Shown here piece by piece: positions 41,827-51,241 of a stretch of 64,000 bases of DNA. Below the pieces are notes generated by a model that saw nothing but the letters and a program-made list of their open reading frames with translations, ran no database searches and was not told the origin of the DNA. The translations under genes and the position numbers were made by a program. Source of the DNA: Allobosea sp. (GTDB lineage Bacteria > Pseudomonadota > Alphaproteobacteria > Rhizobiales > Beijerinckiaceae); contig JAAEQB010000013.1 in the NCBI GenBank assembly GCA_024231975.1, positions 174,994 through 238,993 on the forward strand, written 5' to 3'. Within the stretch, counting starts at the first letter, position 1. Each line of letters begins with the position of its first letter.

Positions 41827-42273
41827 TTACCCGGTTTCCGGCAGCGGCGGCAGCCCCTGAAACGGATCGAGCGCGGAAACGCCAAAAGGCGCGAAATGCC
41901 GGAGGTTTCGGGTCAGAACGGTCAAGCCGTGCGCCTGCGCCGTCGCGGCTATGGCGATGTCCTCGAAACCGGGCCGATGCGCCCGTGCGCGGTCAAGCAT
42001 GCCTCCAGCAAGATGCGCGCAGCGGAGATCGAACGAAAGAACCTTCTCACCGTAGAAGTGCTCGACCGCCTGCCACCACTCGGTGAGCGAACGCGCCTTG
42101 GCTACAGCCCCTTCCCGCTCAGCTTTCGCGATGCCAGCTGCCACCTCTGTCACCGTGACCACAGAGAGAAAGAGATGAGGACTCGCGCGATCGAGCCAGA
42201 CGGCCAGTCCTTCCGCGTCCTCCCGCTTCGAGGGAGCCAGAGCCGAGATCACGTTGGTGTCGAGCAGGAACAT
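41827..42273 (-). CDS. VapC-type PIN-domain toxin
   Basis: The 148-residue protein starts MFLLDTNVISALAPSKREDA with the first acidic PIN residue, continues with VTVTEVAAGIAKAE carrying the second, and has FEDIAIAATAQAHGLTVLTR with the last two. PIN toxins are ribonucleases that cut RNA when freed from their antitoxin. The start codon overlaps the antitoxin stop by one base. The C-terminal proline-rich end is short. Confidence 0.9.
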   Translation of the reverse strand: MFLLDTNVISALAPSKREDAEGLAVWLDRASPHLFLSVVTVTEVAAGIAKAEREGAVAKARSLTEWWQAVEHFYGEKVLSFDLRCAHLAGGMLDRARAHRPGFEDIAIAATAQAHGLTVLTRNLRHFAPFGVSALDPFQGLPPLPETG

Positions 42274-42515
42274 CAGAGGTCGACAGGCCGAGGCGGTCCC
42301 TTACCTCGCTCCGGAATATCCTCCGGTTCGCCCGGAAACGCCGCGAGCAGACGTCCGAAACTCGGCGCGCGCGCGAGCCGCTCGTAATCCTCGAACGACA
42401 GGATCACGGCATCCTTGCGGCCATGGCGCGTGATAATCGACGGCGTACCCTGGACCGCCCTGTCCACCACCGCAGAGAGAGTGGCCTTGGCATCCTTGAG
42501 TTGGATTTCCCGCAT
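42273..42515 (-). CDS. Phd/YefM-type antitoxin
   Basis: The 80-residue protein reads MREIQLKDAKATLSAVVDRA and then TRHGRKDAVILSFEDYERLA, the typical Phd/YefM DNA-binding N-terminal domain. The C-terminal part binds and neutralises the toxin. A TGGAGG ribosome-binding site precedes the ATG at 42515. It is coupled to the PIN toxin gene by a one-base overlap and probably represses the pair through the site at 42526. Confidence 0.88.
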   Translation of the reverse strand: MREIQLKDAKATLSAVVDRAVQGTPSIITRHGRKDAVILSFEDYERLARAPSFGRLLAAFPGEPEDIPERGKGPPRPVDL

Positions 42516-42525
42516 GACGCCTCCA

Positions 42526-42546
42526 ATATGACTACTATGGTTATAT
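42526..42546. promoter_or_regulatory. Candidate operator-promoter of the toxin-antitoxin pair
   Basis: ATATGAC and GGTTATAT form an imperfect dyad just before the antitoxin ribosome-binding site. The stretch is AT-rich in a GC-rich area, as expected for a promoter bound by a Phd-type antitoxin. Confidence 0.4.
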
Positions 42547-42919
42547 AATCCGGCGCAGGCTGGAGGCAACGCCGACACATCATCGCCGGCGCAAACAGGC
42601 GTGCTGCTGCCCTCTGGCATTGACAGGCCCAGAGCGGCGGGGCTTCTAGGCCCCATGCGACGCAAGGGCTGCATCCTCCTGCGCTCCTGGCGCCCCGGGA
42701 GCGTCATCATCGCGGGCACCTAGCCCCGAGCCGGCGACAGCGCCGCTCGGGGATCGTGGCGCTGGCCCGGCCACGATGCGCGCGAACGCAGCATCGCAAC
42801 GGGTCCAATCCATACCCGACCGGTCAGGCCCGCAGGGCTCCGCCTCCGCATGCTGCCGCTCGTTCCTCGCCTTGCGCTCCCATTGGCGCCGGCAGCTGCG
42901 CTGCCGTCCGGAACCGACC
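42547..42919. other. Gap before the pseudouridine synthase gene
   Basis: No convincing gene is present. CCCCGAGC at 42724-42731 mirrors GCTCGGGG at 42745-42752, forming an 8-base stem around a 13-base loop; there is no T-run. A minus-strand frame containing GPDRSGMDWTRCDAAFARIV reads like real protein for a short stretch and may be a gene relic. I cannot identify it. Confidence 0.3.
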
Positions 42920-43681
42920 ATGTCCAGACATCCCGGCCCGGGCCCAGCGCCCGTCAGCCTCGCGCGCGCCCTCTCCAAGCTCGGCTACTGTTCGCGCAGC
43001 CAGGCGGAGCGGCTGATCGCCGAGGGCCGCGTCCGCGTCGACGGGCGGCTCGCCCGCGATCCGTCCTTGCGTCTGCAGATCGGCCGCGCGCGCATCAGCG
43101 TCGACGGCGAGCCTATCCGTGCCGAGCAGCGCGTCTACCTGATGCTCAACAAGCCGCGCGGCATGCTGACGACGCGGCATGATCCGCAGGGGCGCGCCAC
43201 GATCTATGCCTGCCTCGACGGGATGGAGCTGCCCTTCGTCGCGCCGGTCGGCCGGCTCGATCAGGCGAGCGAAGGCCTGCTGCTCCTGAGCAATGACAGC
43301 CGCTGGGCGAACACCATCCTCGCCCCGGCCTCGGGCGTCGAGAAGACCTATCATGTCCAGATCGACAGGGTCCCCGACGAAGCGATGATGCAGCGTCTGC
43401 GCGCCGGCACCATCGACGACGGCGAGAGGCTGACGACCAAGGCGGCAAGCCTGCTGCGCCATGGCCCGCGCAACGCCTGGATCGAGATGGTGATCGACGA
43501 GGGCCGCAACCGGCAGATCCGGCGGATCGTCGAGGCTGCCGGCGGCGAGGTGCTGCGCCTCGTTCGCGTCGGCATCGGCGCCCTGCCGCTCGGCGATCTC
43601 GCGAAAGGGGCGGTGCGCCCGCTGCAGCCGGCAGAGATCGAACTGCCGCTGCAGGGCGGACGTCGTCAGGCTGCCGAGTGA
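42920..43681 (+). CDS. RluB/RluE/RsuA-family pseudouridine synthase
   Basis: The 253-residue protein has an N-terminal S4 RNA-binding domain (VSLARALSKLGYCSRSQAER) and a catalytic domain with GRLDQASEGLLLLSND, which holds the conserved aspartate. The late block EMVIDEGRNRQIRRIVEAAG is typical. It converts a specific uridine of ribosomal RNA to pseudouridine; which one is unclear, as RluB, RluE and RluF types look alike at this level. The ATG at 42920 is preferred over an upstream frame extension of poor composition. It converges on the Pls-like gene. Confidence 0.88.
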   Translation: MSRHPGPGPAPVSLARALSKLGYCSRSQAERLIAEGRVRVDGRLARDPSLRLQIGRARISVDGEPIRAEQRVYLMLNKPRGMLTTRHDPQGRATIYACLDGMELPFVAPVGRLDQASEGLLLLSNDSRWANTILAPASGVEKTYHVQIDRVPDEAMMQRLRAGTIDDGERLTTKAASLLRHGPRNAWIEMVIDEGRNRQIRRIVEAAGGEVLRLVRVGIGALPLGDLAKGAVRPLQPAEIELPLQGGRRQAAE

Positions 43682-43691
43682 CGGAGGATCA

Positions 43692-46600
43692 TCAGTGCCC
43701 CGTCGCCGGCACCGCCGGCGCACCTTCCCAGCGCGTGTTCGCCGGCAGGTTCTCGCCCTTCATGATCACGGTGAGCAGGCCGATCTGGGCGTAATCGCCG
43801 ACATGGGTGTCGTAGAGCACGGTCGCCCCGGCGCCGACGCAGACGCCCTTGCCGAGCGTGACCTTGCCGACCTTCATCACCCGGTCCTCGTAGAGATGGG
43901 TCTGCAAGGCGGAATGGGCGTTGACGGTGCAGAAATCGCCGACCTTGATGCAGTCGAACTCGGTGATGTCGGTCGAATCCAGCCAGACGCCCTGCCCGTA
44001 TTGCGCCCCGAACAGCCGCAGGAACCAGGGCAGGAACGGCGTACCGCGCAGATAGTCGAACAGCACCTTGCCCCCCAAGCCCCAGTAGAGCACGGCAACC
44101 GCCTCGGTCCGCATCGCCCAGAACGACCACATCGGCTTCATCACCGGCTTGTAGACGCCCATCAGCAACCATTTCATCAGCGCGCAGATCAACGCCTGGG
44201 TGATCGCGATCAAGACGGCGCAGCCCATGAAGGCGAGCCCGAGACCGACCCAGTCGCGATCGAATATCTTCTGCTGCAGCACGAGATCGACGGCGATGGT
44301 GCCGAAGGTGATGAACAGCATAGCCGGGAAGGAGGTGTGCAGCGCCTCGAAGGCGGCGCGCGCCAGCTGCTTGCCTGTCGAGGGCTTGTAGGTCCAGTCG
44401 GCGCCGAGATCGACCTTCTGCCGCGTCGGCAGCTTGATCGGCGGCGAGCCGAACCAGGTGTCGCCGGGGCTCATCAGCTCGTTCGCGGGCGGCTTCGACT
44501 TGATGCCGATCAGCACCTTGTCGGGGATCACCGTCCCCGGCGGCACCACCGCGTCGTTGCCGACGAAGACCTGCTCGCCGGTGCGGGTCATGTCGAGGCG
44601 CATATAGCCGCGCCGCATGTCCTCGTCGCCGAAGATCACCTCGTCGGCGATGAAGTTGCCGGCGCCGATGCCGGTGATGTCGTAGCGGCCGGAGAGATTG
44701 GTCGAAATCTCGGCGCCCTGCCCGATCCTGGCGCCCATCATCCGGTACCAGAAGCGCATATAGATCGTCGCGAACAGCGAGGAGAGCGTCTCCAGCGTCA
44801 CCTCGGTCGCCAGCGCCACCGTCCATTTGCGGGCGTAGAAGCCCGAATGGATCGAATAGGTGCCGGAGGAGACGCGCGGCAGGATCGCCCAGCGCAGCGC
44901 GCAGATCAGGAAGACCGTGACGGTGATCAGGCCGATCGCCGTCGGCCAGGTCAGGATCGGCAGGTACCAGAGATAGCTGACGTCGGACCAGGTCGCGACC
45001 CAGTTGTCGATCTTGTCGAACAGCCAGAAGGCCGGGAAGATCGGGAGCAGGCTGATCGGCGGCAGCACGATCAGCATGATCACATAGAACAGCGTCATCG
45101 CCGCCCGGCGCCCGGCGCTTGCCTCGGCTTGCGGTGGCAGGGCCTCGACGTCGACCATGCCGGTCTTCCGGGCGGGCGAGCCGTCCCAGATCTCGGCCGT
45201 GCCGATCTGCGCGCCCGGTGCGATCGCCGTGAGATCGCCGATCTCGGCGTGGTCGCCGACCGTGCAGCCATGGCCGAACACCACCGAGGAGCCCGCATAG
45301 ACGTCCTTGCCGATGGTGATCTTGCCGATGATGAAGTCGGCGCCGACCGCCTCGGCATTGGCGAAGGTGGTCTTTGATCCCAGCGTCGTGCCGTCGCCGA
45401 GCGTGACCAGGTCGACAGCGCCGGCCTCGTAGTCGGAGATGATGACGTCGCGCCCGACCTTGGCGCCGAGCAGGCGCCAGTAGAAGCGCATCACCGGCGT
45501 GCCCTGAAGCCATTTGATGTGCACGAGCCCGGCGACGCGCGAGGCGAACCACCAGCGGAAATAATAGACGCCCCAGAGCGGATAGGTGCCTGGCCTGGTC
45601 CGGCCGAGCACCAGCCATTTCAAACCGATCGCGATGAAGCCGGTGGCGAGCGTGATCGCGACATAGATGCCGAGCAGCGCGAAGACCTGCGCCATCGCCG
45701 ACAATTCTTCGCCCGAGAGCAGCATGTAGCTGACGAAGATGCCGAGCCATTGCGCCGTCGACAGGCTGATGATGATCGGCAGCGCGATCGCCTGCGCCAG
45801 CCCGCAGAGGAAGCGGCGGCGCAGCGGCGGCGGCGTGAAGGAGAGATCCTGCTCGGCCTGGATGCCGCGCGAATCGAGCAGCGCCGCCATCGCCCGCAAG
45901 GTGCGCGCGCCATAGACGTCCTGCAGGGTGATGCCGGCATAGGCCGGCGTCTCGCGGACGATCGAGATAAAGCGCGCCGCCAGCAGCGAATGGCCGCCGA
46001 GATCGACGAAGAAGTCCGCCTCGAGCGGCAGCGCCTGCGCACCGAGCACGCGCTTGGCCGCGTCGAGCAGCGCCGCCTCGGTCTCGTTGCGCGGCGGCTC
46101 CTGCTCGCCGCTCGCGGCCGGTGCCGTCAGAGGCGCGGCCTTCAGCATCTTGCGGTCGACCTTGCCCGAGATCATCCGCGGCAGCGAACCGACCGGCTCG
46201 AAATGCGCCGGGATCATGTAGGGCGGCAGCTTCTCGCGCAGCGACGCTCGCAGCACCGAGCCCTCGATCTGCACGCCCGGCTCGCCCACCAGGAAGGCGA
46301 CGAGCCGCTCGATGCCGTCATCGGTCCGCAGCACCACGGCGGCCTGGCTGATGCCGGCCTCGTCCGAGAGTGCGGTCTCGATCTCGCCGAGCTCGACCCG
46401 GAAGCCGCGGATCTTGACCTGGTCGTCGATGCGCCCGTGGAAGACGATGTTGCCGTCGCCATCGAGGCTGACGGCATCGCCGGAGCGATAGAGAACGGGG
46501 TCGCCGCCGCTGCCGCCGAACGGATTGGCGATGAACTTCTCGGCCGTCAGTTCGGGCCGGAGGTGATAGCCCTTGGCGACGCCGGGCCCCCCGATCAGCA

Positions 46601-47699
46601 ATTCGCCCTGCTGGCCGACGCCGGTCAGCTTCATCTCATCGTCGACGATATAGGCGGTGTAGTTCGGGATCGGCCGGCCGATGGTGACGGTCTCGCCCGG
46701 CTCGACCGGGGCGGCGGTCGCCACCACCGTCGCCTCCGTCGGCCCGTAGGTGTTGAAGATGCGCCGGCCCGGCTTCGACCATTTCTGCACGATCGAGGGC
46801 GGCAGCGCCTCGCCGCCGAGCAGGATCAGGTTCAGCGAAGGCACGTCGGCGGGCAGGATGCCGAGCAGGGTCGGCACCGTGTCGATAACGGTGACGCCGG
46901 CTTCATTGAGGATCGCCGGCAGCTTCTCGGCATCGCCCATCATCTGCGGCGTCGCCACGAACAGGGTCGCGCCAACGAGATAGGGCGTCCAGATCTCCTC
47001 CATCGACAGGTCGAAGGCGACCGAGGCACCCTGGAAGACGACGTCCTCCGGACCCATGCCGTAGAGCGCGTTCCCCGACCGCAGGAAATGGCAGATGTTG
47101 CGCTGGCTGATGACGATCGCCTTGGGCGTGCCGGTCGAGCCCGAGGTGTAGATCAGATAGGCCGGATGGTCCGGCGTCAGCCCGATGGGACGAGCCGGCA
47201 TCGGCTTGCCGTCGCTCGCCTCGGCGAGTTGCGACGGGCACCAGACCGTGCGTTCGGTCGCTGCGGCGCGCGCTTTCCAGTCGGTCTGCGTCACCAGCCC
47301 CTTGGCGCTGGCATCGTTGAGGCAGATGGCGATGCGCTCGACCGGCGCCTCCGCGTCGAACGGCAGCCAGGCGGCGCCCGACAGCGTGATCGCGATCTGC
47401 GCCACCAGGAGCTCGATGCCGCGCGGCATCCACAGGCCGACCATGTCGCCCGGCCCGACGCCGGACAGCGCGAGCCCGCGTGCCTGCTTCTGCGCCTCCG
47501 CCCAGACCTCGGCATAGCTCAGCCGGCGCTCGCCGCAGATCATCGCCGGGTGATCGGGGCGTGCGGAGACGCTCGCCGCGAAAATCTCGGCGAGCACTTC
47601 GTCGCGCAACAGATCGGGCCGCTTCTCGCCGGCCAGCATAGCCAGCGCTGTCACGCCCGAGTCGGCCGTACCGGCCGAAACTGTGGTGATGTCGTTCAT
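43692..47699 (-). CDS. Pls/PosA-type NRPS-like synthetase (epsilon-poly-lysine-synthetase architecture)
   Basis: The 1335-residue protein has an adenylation domain (YTSGSTGTPK at 184-193, TYGPTEATVV at 317-326, HGRIDDQVKIRGFRVELGEI at 421-440, core lysine 513), then a carrier domain with serine 571 in LGGHSLLAARF. From about 630 to the end it alternates membrane helices with three hexapeptide-repeat-like blocks (DYEAGAVDLVTLGDGTTLGS; IGQGAEISTNLSGRYDITGI; VWLDSTDITEFDCIKVGDFC). This is the Pls layout, in which one enzyme polymerises an amino acid without a release domain. Aligned by eye to GrsA, pocket positions read D-L-E-D-I-L-T-V-V-K; the acidic residues suggest a basic amino acid. A GGAGCAGG site precedes the ATG. 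The product is unknown. Confidence 0.85.
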   Translation of the reverse strand: MNDITTVSAGTADSGVTALAMLAGEKRPDLLRDEVLAEIFAASVSARPDHPAMICGERRLSYAEVWAEAQKQARGLALSGVGPGDMVGLWMPRGIELLVAQIAITLSGAAWLPFDAEAPVERIAICLNDASAKGLVTQTDWKARAAATERTVWCPSQLAEASDGKPMPARPIGLTPDHPAYLIYTSGSTGTPKAIVISQRNICHFLRSGNALYGMGPEDVVFQGASVAFDLSMEEIWTPYLVGATLFVATPQMMGDAEKLPAILNEAGVTVIDTVPTLLGILPADVPSLNLILLGGEALPPSIVQKWSKPGRRIFNTYGPTEATVVATAAPVEPGETVTIGRPIPNYTAYIVDDEMKLTGVGQQGELLIGGPGVAKGYHLRPELTAEKFIANPFGGSGGDPVLYRSGDAVSLDGDGNIVFHGRIDDQVKIRGFRVELGEIETALSDEAGISQAAVVLRTDDGIERLVAFLVGEPGVQIEGSVLRASLREKLPPYMIPAHFEPVGSLPRMISGKVDRKMLKAAPLTAPAASGEQEPPRNETEAALLDAAKRVLGAQALPLEADFFVDLGGHSLLAARFISIVRETPAYAGITLQDVYGARTLRAMAALLDSRGIQAEQDLSFTPPPLRRRFLCGLAQAIALPIIISLSTAQWLGIFVSYMLLSGEELSAMAQVFALLGIYVAITLATGFIAIGLKWLVLGRTRPGTYPLWGVYYFRWWFASRVAGLVHIKWLQGTPVMRFYWRLLGAKVGRDVIISDYEAGAVDLVTLGDGTTLGSKTTFANAEAVGADFIIGKITIGKDVYAGSSVVFGHGCTVGDHAEIGDLTAIAPGAQIGTAEIWDGSPARKTGMVDVEALPPQAEASAGRRAAMTLFYVIMLIVLPPISLLPIFPAFWLFDKIDNWVATWSDVSYLWYLPILTWPTAIGLITVTVFLICALRWAILPRVSSGTYSIHSGFYARKWTVALATEVTLETLSSLFATIYMRFWYRMMGARIGQGAEISTNLSGRYDITGIGAGNFIADEVIFGDEDMRRGYMRLDMTRTGEQVFVGNDAVVPPGTVIPDKVLIGIKSKPPANELMSPGDTWFGSPPIKLPTRQKVDLGADWTYKPSTGKQLARAAFEALHTSFPAMLFITFGTIAVDLVLQQKIFDRDWVGLGLAFMGCAVLIAITQALICALMKWLLMGVYKPVMKPMWSFWAMRTEAVAVLYWGLGGKVLFDYLRGTPFLPWFLRLFGAQYGQGVWLDSTDITEFDCIKVGDFCTVNAHSALQTHLYEDRVMKVGKVTLGKGVCVGAGATVLYDTHVGDYAQIGLLTVIMKGENLPANTRWEGAPAVPATGH

Positions 47700-47937
47700 C
47701 CTGCTCCGCCGCAGGTCCCGGACACATGCCTGGACCGCACCTCCTGCCGGACGGCCGCCTCCCCGCGACGACGCGTCCATCAATCCTAGGCCGGACACCC
47801 GCAGCCGCGCGGAAGCTCGCCTGCCGGCCGTATAGGAGCAGATGTGACTTAACCGCGGCTGAACGGCAAGCCTGAAGACCCGCAAGTCTTAAGGCCAGGG
47901 TGCGGTTACGTGTCCGCCCGCCTTGCGCGGCCGGCCG

Positions 47938-48534
47938 TCACATCCATGACGCCTTGCCGCCTTCGACCACCAGGATCTTGCCCTGCCAGATCTCGACGCG
48001 TGCCGCATCGGCCGTGCCGACGGCGCCGATCAGCGCCAGCACCGCCCGCGCCACGCCGCCATGACTGACCATCACCGTATCGGGCGCCAGGCCTTCGAGC
48101 ACCGGCCGGATGCGCTCCGCCAGCATGCGATAGCTCTCGCCGCCCGGCGGCACGAAGCCCCATTTGTCGCTTTCGCGGGCCCGGGCGAGCTCGCGCTCGC
48201 GGCTGCGGATCTCGCGCCAGGTGAACCCTTCCCAATCGCCGAAGGTCAGTTCGCGCAGGCGCTCATCGATGCGGAACGCTTCGGGCGGCAGGTCGAGTTC
48301 GCGCCGCAGGATCGTCATCGTCTCGCGCGCCCGCTCCATCGGCGAGCAGAGATAATCGACTGTGGCGTAGTCCGGGGTCAGCGCCTTGAGGCGGCGCGCC
48401 GCCTCCTCGGCCTGCATGCGGCCGAGCGCGTTGAGCGGGATGTCCTTGCCGCCTTGCAAGCGGCCTTCCCGATTCCAGTCGGTTTCGCCATGGCGGACGA
48501 GGAAGAGGCGACCGGGAATCGTCAGAGGAGTCAT
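47938..48534 (-). CDS. Histidine phosphatase-family protein
   Basis: The 198-residue protein has the R-H-G motif in FLVRHGETDWNREGRLQG and the second catalytic histidine in VMVSHGGVARAVL. It belongs to the phosphoglycerate-mutase-like phosphatases (branch 1); the substrate is not evident. The ATG at 48534 has a GAGG site. It is on the same strand as the Pls-like gene, with a 238-base gap that contains nothing I recognise, and is divergent from folP. In related genomes a phosphatase of this type sits beside fabI and aroC. Confidence 0.88.
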   Translation of the reverse strand: MTPLTIPGRLFLVRHGETDWNREGRLQGGKDIPLNALGRMQAEEAARRLKALTPDYATVDYLCSPMERARETMTILRRELDLPPEAFRIDERLRELTFGDWEGFTWREIRSRERELARARESDKWGFVPPGGESYRMLAERIRPVLEGLAPDTVMVSHGGVARAVLALIGAVGTADAARVEIWQGKILVVEGGKASWM

Positions 48535-48677
48535 GCCCCGCCTCATGCACGCTGCGGGCCATGACGTCAAAGCGGCGAAAGCGCCGCAGGGCCGCCCTCA
48601 CTGCCTCGTGAGCTTTGTGGTGGCCGCGCACCGCCGCCCTGTGTAAGAGGCAGGCTCTCGCATCGCTCGACAGTCGC

Positions 48678-49511
48678 ATGAACGCCACGCTGACATTGCC
48701 GGATGGCCGCAGGCTCGACCTTGGCGCCAGGCCCCTGCTGATGGGCGTGGTCAACGTCACACCCGATTCCTTTTCCGATGGCGGCCTTTTCGCCGATCCC
48801 GCAGTCGCCGTCGCGCACGGGCTGACGCTGGCGCGGCAGGGCGCCGACATCGTCGATGTCGGCGGGGAGTCGACGCGGCCGAACCATGTCCGCCTCGATG
48901 CGGCAAGCGAGCTCGCCCGGGTCATGCCGGTGATCACCGGCATCGCCGCGCAGAGCGACATCCCGATCTCGATCGACACCTACAAGGCCGAGGTCGCCGA
49001 GGCCGCGCTCAAGGCCGGCGCTGCGATCGTCAACGATGTCTGGGGCGCGCAGCGCGAGCCCGCCATCGCCGGCGTCGCCGCTCGCCACGGCGCGCCGATC
49101 GTCCTGATGCACAATCGCGAGGAGGTCGATCCGGCGCTCGACATCCTCGCCGAGGTCCTGCGCTTCCTCGAACGCTCGATCGCCATCGCCATCGAGGCCG
49201 GCGTGCCGCGCGAACAGATCATCGTCGATCCCGGCATCGGCCGCTTCGGCAAGACCGCGGAGCAGTCGCTGCTGCTGATGAGAGAGCTGCGCCGCCTTGG
49301 CGAGCTCGGCTGCCCGGTCCTGCTCGGCGCCTCCCGCAAATCGGTGCTCGGCCATGTCATCGGCAAGGCGGTGCCGGCCGAGCGCGTCGCCGCCAGCATC
49401 GCGGCGCATCTCTATGGCGTCACCCAAGGTGCCGCCATCATCCGCGCCCATGACGTCGACGAGCATGTCGACGCCCTGAAAATCTGGGCCGCGATCGGAG
49501 CAGCACAATGA
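48678..49511 (+). CDS. folP: Dihydropteroate synthase FolP
   Basis: FolP joins the pterin diphosphate to p-aminobenzoate to make dihydropteroate and is the target of sulfonamides. The 277-residue enzyme has LMGVVNVTPDSFSDGG, VDVGGESTRPNHV and LLGASRKSVLGHVIGK. The ATG at 48678 gives the normal length. It is the first gene of an overlapping folP-folB-folK operon: its stop shares an ATGA with the folB start. Confidence 0.97.
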   Translation: MNATLTLPDGRRLDLGARPLLMGVVNVTPDSFSDGGLFADPAVAVAHGLTLARQGADIVDVGGESTRPNHVRLDAASELARVMPVITGIAAQSDIPISIDTYKAEVAEAALKAGAAIVNDVWGAQREPAIAGVAARHGAPIVLMHNREEVDPALDILAEVLRFLERSIAIAIEAGVPREQIIVDPGIGRFGKTAEQSLLLMRELRRLGELGCPVLLGASRKSVLGHVIGKAVPAERVAASIAAHLYGVTQGAAIIRAHDVDEHVDALKIWAAIGAAQ

Positions 49512-49876
49512 GCGCAACCGGGCAGATCTTCATCGAGGCGCTCGACCTCTACGCCTATCACGGCCATTTCGCCGAGGAGGGCCGGCTCGGCCAGCGCTTC
49601 TCGATGGACCTGGTGCTCGACTGCGACCTGCGCGCCTCTTCGCTCAGCGACGACATCGCCGACACCGTCGACTATGGCGAGGTCGTCGGCCTGGTGACGC
49701 GCACCTTCTCGGCCAAGCGTTTCAAGCTTCTGGAAGCGGCGGCGCGAGCGCTCGCAGTGGCGATCCTGGGCGAATATCCGGCCGTGACCCGTGTCTCCGT
49801 CACCTTGCGCAAGCCCGCCCCGCCGATTCCGGGCCGGATGGAATCGGTCGGCATCAAGCTGGATTTCGCCCGGTGA
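49508..49876 (+). CDS. folB: Dihydroneopterin aldolase FolB
   Basis: The 122-residue enzyme splits dihydroneopterin to the hydroxymethylpterin used by FolK. It shows LDLYAYHGHFAEEGRLGQRF with the conserved glutamate and tyrosine region, and YGEVVGLVTRTFSAKRFKLL. It overlaps folP by 4 bases and folK by 4 bases, so the three are made together. Confidence 0.95.
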   Translation: MSATGQIFIEALDLYAYHGHFAEEGRLGQRFSMDLVLDCDLRASSLSDDIADTVDYGEVVGLVTRTFSAKRFKLLEAAARALAVAILGEYPAVTRVSVTLRKPAPPIPGRMESVGIKLDFAR

Positions 49877-50397
49877 GCATTGCGGCGACGCTCGGCTTCG
49901 GCGGCAATCTCGGCGATCCCGTTTCAGCCTTCGCGGCAGCGCTGGCGCGGCTGCGCGCTCATGCTGCCGTCGAGTTGAAGGCGGCCTCCTCGGTCTGGCG
50001 CACCGCGCCCTGGGGCAAGCTCGACCAGCCCGAGTTCCGCAACATGGCGGTGCTGGTCGAGACCTCTCTCACCGCCGACGACCTGCTCGCGCTCTGCCTC
50101 GAGATCGAGCGCGAGAGCGGCCGCGAGCGGCGCGAGCGCTGGGGCCCGCGCACGCTCGACATCGACATCCTGACCTATGGCGACGAGACGATCGATCGGC
50201 CGGGCCTGCAGGTCCCGCACCCACGCATCGCCGAGCGCGCCTTCGTGCTGGCGCCGCTGGCGGAGATCGCGCGGGGGATCACGATCAACGACCAGAGCGT
50301 GGCCGCTTTGCTGGCAGCAATCGCGAGCCAGGATATCAGCCGCGATTCCGAAGGAACCTCGCGGCTGCAAGAACTGCTGGCGTCTCAGCCGGATTGA
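49873..50397 (+). CDS. folK: Hydroxymethyl-dihydropterin pyrophosphokinase FolK
   Basis: The 174-residue enzyme adds diphosphate to the pterin before FolP. Its motifs are LGFGGNLGDPVSAFAAALAR, WGPRTLDIDILTYGDETID with the two magnesium aspartates, and VPHPRIAERAFVLAPLAEIA. The start is GTG, overlapping the folB stop. It ends 4 bases from the fabI stop on the other strand. Confidence 0.96.
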   Translation: MSIAATLGFGGNLGDPVSAFAAALARLRAHAAVELKAASSVWRTAPWGKLDQPEFRNMAVLVETSLTADDLLALCLEIERESGRERRERWGPRTLDIDILTYGDETIDRPGLQVPHPRIAERAFVLAPLAEIARGITINDQSVAALLAAIASQDISRDSEGTSRLQELLASQPD

Positions 50398-50401
50398 GTT
50401 C

Positions 50402-51241
50402 TCACTCGCCCTTGTCGAGCGAGATGTCCGGCGCGGTCGGCACCTTCATGCCGACGACATGATAGCCGGCGTCGACATGCATCACCTCGCCGGTGATGCC
50501 GCGCGACATGTCGGAGACCAGGAAGACAGCGGTCTCGCCGACCTCCTCGATGGTGACGGTCCGGCGCAGCGGCGAGTTGTACTCGTTCCACTTCAGGATG
50601 TAGCGGAAATCGCCGATTCCGGAGGCCGCAAGCGTCTTGATCGGCCCGGCCGAGATCGCGTTGACGCGGATCTTCTGGGGGCCGAGATCGGCGGCAAGGT
50701 ACTGCACGCTCGATTCCAGCGCGGCCTTGGCGACGCCCATGACGTTGTAATGCGGCATCCACTTTTCGGCGCCGTAATAGGTCAGCGTCAGCAGCGAGCC
50801 GCCATCCGGCATCAGCTTCTCGGCGCGCTGGGTGATCGCCGTGAAGGAATAGCAGGAGATCAGCAGCGACTTCGAGAAATTGGCCTCGGTCGTGTCGACA
50901 TAGCGGCCGGTGAGCTCGTCCTTGTCGGAGAAGGCGATGCAGTGGACGACGAAGTCGAGCTTGCCCCAGAGCTTCTCGATCTCGCCGAAGACAGCATCGA
51001 TCGTCGCCCCGTCGGTGACGTCGCAATGGCCGACCACATGGCCGCCGAGCTGCTGCGCCAGCGGCTCGACCCGCTTCTTCAGCGCATCGCCCTGATAGGT
51101 GAAGGCGAGCTCGGCGCCGGCATCCGCCGCCGCCTTGGCGATACCCCAGGCGATCGAGCGGTTATTGGCGACGCCCATGACGAGACCGCGCTTGCCCCGC
51201 AGGAGGTTGGCGGTCGGGGCGGCGCTGCTGGATTCAGGCAT
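50402..51241 (-). CDS. fabI: Enoyl-ACP reductase FabI
   Basis: FabI does the last reduction of each fatty-acid elongation cycle using NADH. The 279-residue enzyme has GVANNRSIAWGIAKAAADAG, the cofactor region, and TYYGAEKWMPHYNVMGVAKA, which contains the Y-x6-Y...K active site. The ATG at 51241 gives the normal N-terminus. Neighbouring genes on the same strand are the DnaJ-like chaperone and lipoprotein genes. Confidence 0.97.
   Translation of the reverse strand: MPESSSAAPTANLLRGKRGLVMGVANNRSIAWGIAKAAADAGAELAFTYQGDALKKRVEPLAQQLGGHVVGHCDVTDGATIDAVFGEIEKLWGKLDFVVHCIAFSDKDELTGRYVDTTEANFSKSLLISCYSFTAITQRAEKLMPDGGSLLTLTYYGAEKWMPHYNVMGVAKAALESSVQYLAADLGPQKIRVNAISAGPIKTLAASGIGDFRYILKWNEYNSPLRRTVTIEEVGETAVFLVSDMSRGITGEVMHVDAGYHVVGMKVPTAPDISLDKGE

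Noticed and set aside
45519..47789. Long plus-strand open frame opposite the Pls-like gene
   Set aside because: Its composition is an antisense shadow; all recognised motifs lie on the minus strand.
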